Shown here: piece after piece, positions 58,065 to 64,000 of the stretch
How the letters are laid out: every line of letters begins with the position of its first letter
How positions within the stretch are numbered: the first letter of the stretch is position 1
Source of the DNA: Lacipirellula parvula
Lineage (GTDB): Bacteria; Planctomycetota; Planctomycetia; Pirellulales; Lacipirellulaceae
Direction: 5' to 3'
Assembly (NCBI RefSeq): GCF_009177095.1
Contig: NZ_AP021861.1
Location: forward strand, 5,872,501-5,936,500
DNA: 64,000 nt
The notes under the pieces: model-generated
Databases searched by the model: none
What the model was told of the DNA's origin: nothing
The model's input: the letters and a program-made list of their open reading frames with translations, nothing else
Made by a program: the position numbers and the translations under genes

Positions 58065-58682
58065 ATGTGGCCGAACGCCGACGAAACTGAACAGCTGCTC
58101 CATGGCGCCCGCGAGGGGGATCGTGCCGCCGTCGACCGGTTGATGGAGCGGCATCGGCAGTCGCTGGAGCGGATGGTGCGCGGCCGGCTCAATCGCGGCT
58201 TGGCCCGCCGCGTCGACGCAAGCGACGTCGTGCAAGACGCGCTCCTCACTGCGAGCCGGCGGTTGGCGGATTACGTTCACGATCCGAAGTTGCCGTTCCA
58301 TGCGTGGCTGCGGCAGATCGCCCGCGATCGGCTGGCCGACGTCTATCGCCGTCAGCTAGCCGACAAGCGGAGCGTCGCCAACGAGCAATCGGTCGGCGGC
58401 GAAGGAACGAGTATGCTCCCGCCGGCGGCGCTGGTGCGCGACGCTGAGTTAACTCCGGCCGCGGCGATGCTGCATCGCGAGTTTGCCGAGCGGTTCAACG
58501 CTGCCGTCGAGACGCTTGCCGAGGCCGACCGCGAGATCATCTTCATGCGGCATGCTGAGCAGCTGACAAATAGCGAAGCGGCGGAACTGCTCGGCCTGAG
58601 CCAACCCGCGGCGGCGATGCGGTACTTGCGAGCGCTCCGGCAGTTGAAGTCGATTCTCGGCGATACGCCTTCGCAGTGGTAG
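58065..58682 (+). CDS. ECF RNA polymerase sigma factor
   Basis: 205 residues. Region 2: RRVDASDVVQDALLTASRRL and FHAWLRQIARDRLADVYRRQ; region 4 helix-turn-helix: EQLTNSEAAELLGLSQPAAA with MRYLRALRQL. Planctomycete-type ECF factor, followed 14 bp later by a Ser/Thr kinase gene on the same strand, a second example in this window of the sigma/kinase pair at 9.6-12.4 kb. Confidence 0.93.
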   Translation: MWPNADETEQLLHGAREGDRAAVDRLMERHRQSLERMVRGRLNRGLARRVDASDVVQDALLTASRRLADYVHDPKLPFHAWLRQIARDRLADVYRRQLADKRSVANEQSVGGEGTSMLPPAALVRDAELTPAAAMLHREFAERFNAAVETLAEADREIIFMRHAEQLTNSEAAELLGLSQPAAAMRYLRALRQLKSILGDTPSQW

Positions 58683-58696
58683 GAAGCAATCGCCGC

Positions 58697-60424
58697 ATGA
58701 GTTCACCGGCAAACAAACCAGATCCCGCGCCCGATGATCGCGACGAGCGACTCGCCGAGTTGATGGAGTCGCTACTTGCCGCGGCGCGGGCGGGGCAGTC
58801 GGTTGATCTCGAAGCCACAGCCGCGGCCCATCCCGACCTTGCCGACGAGCTGCGCGAATTGTGGGGCGTCGCGGCACTCGCCGAAGAGTTCCAAAGCGAG
58901 TCGGACGCCACCGCGCACTGGGCAAGTGCGCCAAATGCTGCGGCAGGAAAGCCGTGGCCGACGCGCAGCGGCATCCCGCTCGACGGCGACTTTGGCGACT
59001 ACGAGTTGCTTGAGGAACTTGGCCGCGGCGGCATGGGGGTCGTCTATCGCGCGCGGCAGCGGAGTCTCGACCGCATCGTCGCACTGAAAATCGTGCTCCG
59101 CGGCGCCACGGCGAGCCTCGCCGACCTCGCCCGCTTCCGCGGCGAAGCCGAGACCGCTGCCCGGCTCAATCACCCGAGCATCGTGCCGGTGTACGAAGTC
59201 GGCCAGCATGGCGACCTGCCCTACTTCACGATGCGATACGTCGCCGGCGAGACGCTCGCCCAACGCGTCGCCGCCGGACCGCTGCCGCCGCGCGAAGCGG
59301 CCCGGTTGCTCGCGCCGATCGCCCGCGCCATCGCGGCCGCTCATCAACAGGGCGTGTTGCATCGCGACCTCAAACCGTCGAACGTCCTCATCGACGAACA
59401 AGCGGAGGCGTACGTCAGCGATTTTGGTTTGGCGAAACGACTGACGCCGGCGAGCGATGACGGCGATCGGCCGCACGACGCGCAACTGACGCAAACGGGC
59501 GCCATCCTCGGCACGCCCGGCTACATGAGCCCCGAGCAAGCGGCCGGCAGTCGCGGTTCGATCGGCCCGGCGTCGGACGTTTACAGCCTTGGCGCCATTC
59601 TCTACGCGACGCTCACCGGCCGGCCGCCGTTTCAGGGGGCGACGCCCGTCGACACGGTGTTGCTCGTGCTCGAACAAGATCCCGTGGCGCCGCAACTGCT
59701 CAACCCGCGGGTTGATCGCGATCTCGAAATGATCGCGATGAAGTGTTTGCAGAAGCCGGTCGAGCTACGGTACGCCTCGGCCGGCGAGTTGGCCGACGAT
59801 CTCGAAGCCTATCTCGCCAACGAACCGATCGCCGCACGGTCTGGACGCTTCTCCGGCATCATCACCCGCGCGTTTCGCGAAACGCATCATGTCAGCATCC
59901 TCGAGAATTGGGGACTGCTATGGATGCTCCACGCAGCGGTGCTACTGGTGCTCTGCATGATCACCAACGGCTTTCAACTCGCTGGCGTCACCTCGCGGTG
60001 GCCTTACATCGCGCTGTGGACGATCGGCCTCGGCAGTTGGGCGGCGATCTTTTGGAACCTCCGCCATCGCAGCGGGCCGATCACGTTCGTCGAGCGGCAG
60101 ATCGCCCACGTATGGGCCGGCAGCATGATCATCGACGCGTCGATGTACGTCATCGAATGGCAACTCGGGCTGCAAGTACTCACGCTCTCGCCGGTGCTCG
60201 GCCCGGTGAGCGGCGCCGTGTTCCTCATGAAAGCGGCGATGCTGTCGGGCAAGTTTTACGTCCATGCCGCGGTGCTATGCCTCACCGGCCTGGCGATGGC
60301 GTGGCTGCAAGTGCAGACGGTGATGCCGAACCTGGGGCTCACGCTGTTCGGCGTGGTGTCGGGGGTTTGTTTTGCGCTGCCGGGATGGAAGTACTGGCGG
60401 CAGGTGCGGCGGAGGGAGCGGTGA
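58697..60424 (+). CDS. Membrane Ser/Thr protein kinase
   Basis: 575 residues from the ATG at 58697. An N-terminal helical segment (AAHPDLADELRELWG) is typical of planctomycete kinases. Kinase domain about residues 102-385: GRGGMGVVYRA loop, VALKIV lysine, HRDLKPSN catalytic loop, DFGLAK, and GTPGYMSPEQA, all intact, so it should be active. The C-terminal 170 residues contain about six TM helices instead of a sensor domain. Co-transcribed with the ECF sigma factor upstream. Confidence 0.93.
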   Translation: MSSPANKPDPAPDDRDERLAELMESLLAAARAGQSVDLEATAAAHPDLADELRELWGVAALAEEFQSESDATAHWASAPNAAAGKPWPTRSGIPLDGDFGDYELLEELGRGGMGVVYRARQRSLDRIVALKIVLRGATASLADLARFRGEAETAARLNHPSIVPVYEVGQHGDLPYFTMRYVAGETLAQRVAAGPLPPREAARLLAPIARAIAAAHQQGVLHRDLKPSNVLIDEQAEAYVSDFGLAKRLTPASDDGDRPHDAQLTQTGAILGTPGYMSPEQAAGSRGSIGPASDVYSLGAILYATLTGRPPFQGATPVDTVLLVLEQDPVAPQLLNPRVDRDLEMIAMKCLQKPVELRYASAGELADDLEAYLANEPIAARSGRFSGIITRAFRETHHVSILENWGLLWMLHAAVLLVLCMITNGFQLAGVTSRWPYIALWTIGLGSWAAIFWNLRHRSGPITFVERQIAHVWAGSMIIDASMYVIEWQLGLQVLTLSPVLGPVSGAVFLMKAAMLSGKFYVHAAVLCLTGLAMAWLQVQTVMPNLGLTLFGVVSGVCFALPGWKYWRQVRRRER

Positions 60425-60637
60425 TCAGCGGGTGGCATGTCGTCGCGAAGCGTCGACATGTAGCACCACGATACATTCTCTACGAAGGCTCAACATGCTC
60501 ACCCCTGAGGGGCGAGAGCATGGCATATCTCCAATGATGAGGTCCCCTCCCCTCAAGGGGGAGGGAGCCAGAACTTTCAAAAAGTCGTTGGCCTCGCGTC
60601 GGAACAGAATTTGAACTGAAGTCACGCGCTCCCCCAT
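60425..60637. repeat. Intergenic with CCCCTCAAGGGGGAGGG palindrome arm
   Basis: CCCCTCCCCTCAAGGGGG at about 60542-60560 repeats an arm of the inverted repeat at 17415-17508. No gene seen here. Confidence 0.55.
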
Positions 60638-61375
60638 TCAGCATTTAACCTCCTCTTCCCGCCAAGCGCTCACCTCCGACAACCCCTGCACCGCGGCCGC
60701 GATTTGCACGACGAGTTCCTCGGCCCGCGCCGCCGGCGCCCCGCTGAACTTCGCCAGGTGAATCATCGTCACCAACTCGCGCACCCACGCGAGCGTGCCG
60801 ATCAGATCGGCATGCAGTTGCTTCCGTAGCTCGGCCAACTGCCGCAGGTTCTCGCGGCGGACCTCTTCGCTGTGCCGCGCGGCGCCAATTTCCGCGGCGG
60901 CCGCGGCGAGTGGATCAACGTGCGCGGCCGTCTCGCCGAGCAGCCGATCAAGCTGCCGGATCCGCTCCGCTTGCGCTCGCCACGCCGAACGAAGTTCGAC
61001 CAGCCGCCGCTCTTCGCAGTTGAGCACATCCTCGGCCCAACCATCGAGCCCCTGCAGCGCGGCGTCGAGTTCGGCTTCGACTTGCGCGATCGCCGCGGCC
61101 AACGCATCGCACTCAATGGGCCCGTCGCTCTCTTCGCGAGGCGCATTACTTCTCGCTTCTTCTTCGCCCCCCTGCCCCGCCGACAACAACATCGGCAAGT
61201 AAAATGGCCAGAAGAGGCACGCCGAGCCAAGTCGCATGGCGAGTGCGACGCCAAACGATTCACGAACAGATTCGCCGTCGTCGTCGCTGTTAGGCTTGCC
61301 CTGTTGCAAGTAGCTCGCCACCGCGACGACGACGCCGAACACCAAATAAAAAATCGTCGTTTCAAGGAGTAACAT
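60638..61375 (-). CDS. Membrane-anchored coiled-coil protein, PspA partner
   Basis: 245 residues from the ATG at 61375 (AAGGAG-like sequence is on the other strand, so no ribosome site is claimed). N-terminal helix TIFYLVFGVVVAVASYLQ, a second helix GSACLFWPFYLPMLLSAG, then long coiled-coil helices rich in Ala/Glu/Arg (AQVEAELDAALQGLDGW, RREN-LRQLAELRKQL). The start overlaps the pspA-like stop by 14 bases, so the two are coupled and may act together at the membrane. No family named with confidence. Confidence 0.72.
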   Translation of the reverse strand: MLLLETTIFYLVFGVVVAVASYLQQGKPNSDDDGESVRESFGVALAMRLGSACLFWPFYLPMLLSAGQGGEEEARSNAPREESDGPIECDALAAAIAQVEAELDAALQGLDGWAEDVLNCEERRLVELRSAWRAQAERIRQLDRLLGETAAHVDPLAAAAAEIGAARHSEEVRRENLRQLAELRKQLHADLIGTLAWVRELVTMIHLAKFSGAPAARAEELVVQIAAAVQGLSEVSAWREEEVKC

Positions 61376-62021
61376 GGCCCGCCGCCTCCCGCATCGCGCG
61401 GAGTTCTTCTTCAACGTCGACGTCGAACGTATCGTCGCAATCGCCGACGCCAAGCAGTTCTAACAGCGCTTCGGTCTCGGCCTCAGATTGCTCGACCTTC
61501 GCACAGATTCGTTGGAATGCATTGATCGCGTCGCCGCCGTTCGCCTCGGTCGGCAGCGCCGCGACGAATTTCCGCCGCGCGACGGCCGCCCGGTTGCGGG
61601 CCGAGATCTCGGCCAATCGTCGCCGCGCTTCGGCCAGCTTGAGTCGCATCGCGGCGACCTGGCTGCGCAACCGTTCGCTGAGCTCTTCGGCAGAAGCCGT
61701 TTGTTGCGCCAGCGCGTCGGCAAGTTGCGTGTGCTCGATCTTCCGCCGCAATTCGCGTCGGGCTGCCGCTTCGTCGCCGCGCGCGAGGGCCAGCTCCGCC
61801 GTGCGCACCCGCTGCGCGATCGACTGTTGTTGGTCATGCAACTGCCGGGCAAGCAGCTTTTGATGGGCGATCGCCCGCGCGGCGCCATCCATCAACTGGC
61901 CGAGCGCCGTTTCCATGTCGCGGACCGCTTGCCGCAACAGCTTTTCGGGATCTTCGCACTGATCGATCAAGTCGTTAAGGTTCGCCGAGAGCAGGTTGCT
62001 CATCCGTTTGAGTAGTCCCAC
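61362..62021 (-). CDS. PspA/IM30 family protein
   Basis: 219 residues, almost wholly helical. The N-terminus GLLKRMSNLLSANLNDLIDQ with CEDPEKLLRQAVRDME is the PspA/Vipp1 amphipathic helix and hairpin; the rest (LHDQQQSIAQRVRTAELAL, LRSQVAAMRLKLAEARRRL) is the ESCRT-III-like coiled coil. PspA proteins bind stressed membranes and maintain the proton gradient. Coupled by a 14-base overlap to a membrane partner; two more multi-TM genes precede on the same strand but are separated by a repeat. Confidence 0.9.
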   Translation of the reverse strand: MGLLKRMSNLLSANLNDLIDQCEDPEKLLRQAVRDMETALGQLMDGAARAIAHQKLLARQLHDQQQSIAQRVRTAELALARGDEAAARRELRRKIEHTQLADALAQQTASAEELSERLRSQVAAMRLKLAEARRRLAEISARNRAAVARRKFVAALPTEANGGDAINAFQRICAKVEQSEAETEALLELLGVGDCDDTFDVDVEEELRAMREAAGHVTP

Positions 62022-62065
62022 GAATTAATTCCTTATATCTTTCGATTGCCTGAATTAGAAAACTT

Positions 62066-62158
62066 CAACACAGAGGACACAGAGAGCACAGAGGAAATAC
62101 ATCCGTATTTATCAGAATCTTTCGCATTTCTCTGTGTCCTCTGTGCTCTCTGTGTTGA
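62066..62158. repeat. Second CACAGAGGACACAGAGAG-type palindrome
   Basis: Arms 62066-62096 (CAACACAGAGGACACAGAG, AGCACAGAGGAAA) and 62126-62156 in inverse orientation; relative of 15537-15622. Confidence 0.8.
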
Positions 62159-62188
62159 ATGCATTCAGCTTGGTGAACCCGTCGACCA

Positions 62189-63094
62189 CTAAGCTCGCGA
62201 CAGCGTTTCCCAAATCGTGTAAATCATCACCGGCACCACCGCCGTGTAGCAGGCCGACCACGACAGCACGAGCCGTCGCAAGAAGCATTCGCGGCGAGCC
62301 CGACGGTCGGCGGCCATCGTGTCGCACAGCGGCGCGAAACCCTGGTACAACGCCACCGTTCCCCACAGCCCGGCGATGAACGGCAAGATCAGCCCGAGCC
62401 ACATGGTCGCCGCGAGGGCGAGCTCGCCGCCGCCGAAGATGACGATCCCCATCGCGAAGGCGACGTAGATCGGCAAGATGCCGACGAGCGCTACCGCCGC
62501 CACCGCCTTCGACTTCACCGTATGGAGCACGACCTCGAGCATTGTCATCCGCACGCCGGCGAGCAGGCAGTAGAAGTAGAGACTCGGCAAGCAGACCGCG
62601 CTCGCGGCGATGAGGCCGAAAGCGTACGCCGTCACGAGCGCCGCCGCTTCGCCGTTGATCCATGGGCCGAACTTGCCCCATGTCGATTCGATCGATGCGA
62701 ACTGCAAGAGCGTCGACCGCGGCGAATCGAGCCACGTCGGTAGCGAGGTCAGGCTGGGCCAGCAATCCGTCGCCGTGAAAACGAGTGACATCGCGAGCCC
62801 GTACAGTACAAACCCGGCAAGCGAAATCGCCAACAGCCGCGGCAACATCACCGGCGTCGCCGCCGGCACGCGGAGGGCTTGGTAGAGCCGCCGCCGATCC
62901 TTCAGCACGAGTTCAATCAACGCAAGCAGCGTTAGCTCGCGCGGCTCGATCGGCCGCGGCGGCGTGGGCGGTTCGACGACTTCGACTGCACAGAATTCAC
63001 TTTCAGTTAGTCCCGCACCTCCCGCCGCCGGGGTTCGCAATGTGGAGTCACGACCCCGACGACGGGCGTCCAGAAGTTGTTCGGTGGTTTGCAT
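62189..63094 (-). CDS. Multi-TM membrane protein, Yip1-like
   Basis: 301 residues. A Pro/Glu-rich cytoplasmic N-terminus of 70 residues, then about six TM helices: LLAISLAGFVLYGLAMSLVF, AFGLIAASAVCLPSLYFYCL, VALVGILPIYVAFAMGIVIF, ATMWLGLILPFIAGLWGTVA and LVLSWSACYTAVVPVMIYTI. Overall layout is like Yip1-family proteins. Similar in kind to the next gene; both lie upstream of the pspA-like pair. Role unknown. Confidence 0.72.
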   Translation of the reverse strand: MQTTEQLLDARRRGRDSTLRTPAAGGAGLTESEFCAVEVVEPPTPPRPIEPRELTLLALIELVLKDRRRLYQALRVPAATPVMLPRLLAISLAGFVLYGLAMSLVFTATDCWPSLTSLPTWLDSPRSTLLQFASIESTWGKFGPWINGEAAALVTAYAFGLIAASAVCLPSLYFYCLLAGVRMTMLEVVLHTVKSKAVAAVALVGILPIYVAFAMGIVIFGGGELALAATMWLGLILPFIAGLWGTVALYQGFAPLCDTMAADRRARRECFLRRLVLSWSACYTAVVPVMIYTIWETLSRA

Positions 63095-63132
63095 TTTTTT
63101 ATGCCTTTATTTTTGGTTGCACGCGAACTGAA

Positions 63133-63178
63133 GTTGTCAGTTGTCAGTTGCCAGTTGTCAGTGGGCAGTGGGCAGTGG
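63133..63178. repeat. GTTGTCA/GTGGGCA heptamer tandem
   Basis: Six consecutive seven-base units: GTTGTCA twice, GTTGCCA, GTTGTCA, GTGGGCA twice. It lies between two membrane-protein genes. Confidence 0.75.
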
Positions 63179-63209
63179 ATGAACACTTCGCCCTTTCACT
63201 ACGCCTTCG

Positions 63210-63797
63210 CTAGAACTCGAACAGCCCGAAGAAGAAAAACAGCTCGCCGCCGATCGCTCCGACCAGCAGCAGCCACCACACCGGCGTCACATGCTGCGGT
63301 TCGAGCCGTGCCATCACGCGGCGGAAGACGTCGATCATCGCCACGCCGACGCCGGTGAAGACGACGAGGTTCACCGCCAGCACGAACCCCGCGTGCGGGA
63401 TCGTCGCCGTGAAGAACCAGTTGATCGGGATCGACGCGATCATCGCGAGGCCGCCCCAGCTAACCGTCACGAGCGCCGCGAGCAACGTGCTGCTCGCCGA
63501 GAGTCGCGAGCCCGACAGGCTGTTGAGGATGTACAGCGCCGGCAGCGGAATCGCCCACGCGATCCCCGCCGAGAGGGTACAGATGAACGCCTTGAAAAAG
63601 ATGTCGCCGGCGCCGCCGAGCAACCCCATCGTCATCCCGTAGGTCAGCGTTCCGGCAATCGCCGTCGTGAGCAGCGCCGCCCACACCGGCCAGCGATAAT
63701 CGCTCCGTCCTTCGTTCCAAACGACGGCAAATTCTTCCGGATCGCGGAGGGCGAGTCCGACGTGCGCGATCCCGGTTTGGAGATGTCTGCGAAACAT
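63210..63797 (-). CDS. Multi-TM membrane protein
   Basis: 195 residues with about five TM helices: WAALLTTAIAGTLTYGMTMG, FFKAFICTLSAGIAWAIPLP, WGGLAMIASIPINWFFTAT, GFVLAVNLVVFTGVGVAMI and VWWLLLVGAIGGELFFFFG. The LPALYILNSLSGSRLSASST stretch parallels LPSLYFYCLLAGVRMTMLEV of the neighbouring gene, so the two are distant relatives. Function unknown. Confidence 0.75.
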   Translation of the reverse strand: MFRRHLQTGIAHVGLALRDPEEFAVVWNEGRSDYRWPVWAALLTTAIAGTLTYGMTMGLLGGAGDIFFKAFICTLSAGIAWAIPLPALYILNSLSGSRLSASSTLLAALVTVSWGGLAMIASIPINWFFTATIPHAGFVLAVNLVVFTGVGVAMIDVFRRVMARLEPQHVTPVWWLLLVGAIGGELFFFFGLFEF

Positions 63798-64000
63798 GGC
63801 TTGGTTTCCTGAGTGGCTGGTTCATGCCCAAGCAGGAAACCGCGACAAGCGGCGAGGATTAACCGCAGAAGGAAAAAACTTTGCCAGTACCCCCAACCGC
63901 CCACATCACGTGGCGATCAAATGGCCACTTAGTCGATGCAACATCATGGCGACTTGCGGAACTTTGCGGTTTCTTTGCGGATGCCTTATTATTCTTCGCT

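Noticed and set aside
58772-59695. 307-codon minus-strand frame inside the second kinase gene
   Set aside because: Antisense of an intact kinase domain; composition Arg/Ala/Val-rich, no motif.

Overview
The window looks like the chromosome of a planctomycete, probably of the Pirellulales. The signs are: formylglycine-type sulfatases beside a paired cytochrome-like/DUF1549/DUF1553 protein and a DUF1501 protein; a DUF1559 prepilin-type protein; two ECF sigma factor plus Ser/Thr kinase pairs; proteins opening with an ESLEQR/ESLEER export motif and carrying dockerin-like Asp-rich repeats; a PEP-CTERM-type protein; and many small membrane proteins with few Shine-Dalgarno sites. The assignment rests on gene content only.

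Layout. 1-8 kb (+): two sulfatases, then the PSD1-type and DUF1501 pair. 8-13.6 kb (-): a dockerin-type secreted protein, a TPR Ser/Thr kinase with its ECF sigma factor, and a DUF1559 protein. 14.3-15.4 kb (-): a slipin/SPFH gene split by a one-base frameshift. 16.0-19.9 kb (-): a dense tRNA array of 17 tRNA genes or tRNA-like genes, with an HNH nuclease and an unrecognised protein inside it. Four more tRNAs on the same strand lie at 53.7-54.2 kb, so the array may once have been continuous. 20.3-23.8 kb (-): a 1.1-kDa-residue-class beta-helix surface protein.

24-53 kb is a mosaic accessory region of about 40 mostly small genes. It holds a BLUF photosensor with an N-terminal zinc module, a zinc-ribbon acyl-carrier-like protein, a histone-H1-like lysine-rich protein, a SAMHD1-like HD phosphohydrolase, an AlbA_2 protein, a PD-(D/E)XK-like nuclease, an S1/P1 nuclease, a phage-structural remnant and a broken SRAP protein. 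Short non-coding modules recur across it: promoter-like elements, a four-copy tRNA-derived element, terminator hairpins and duplicated leaders. In two places (28.0-28.9 and 47.7-48.4 kb) three such modules occur in the same order but enclose different genes, which suggests exchange of cargo at conserved boundaries.

54.9-63.8 kb returns to ordinary chromosomal genes: a HisN/IMPase-type phosphatase (+); an overlapping operon of a 4-TM EamA-like protein, a CDP-alcohol phosphatidyltransferase and CdsA (-); a second ECF sigma/kinase pair (+); a PspA-like protein with a membrane/coiled-coil partner (-); and two multi-TM proteins (-). Short interspersed palindromes and heptamer repeats sit in several intergenic gaps. 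No rRNA, CRISPR array, integrase or transposase was recognised.
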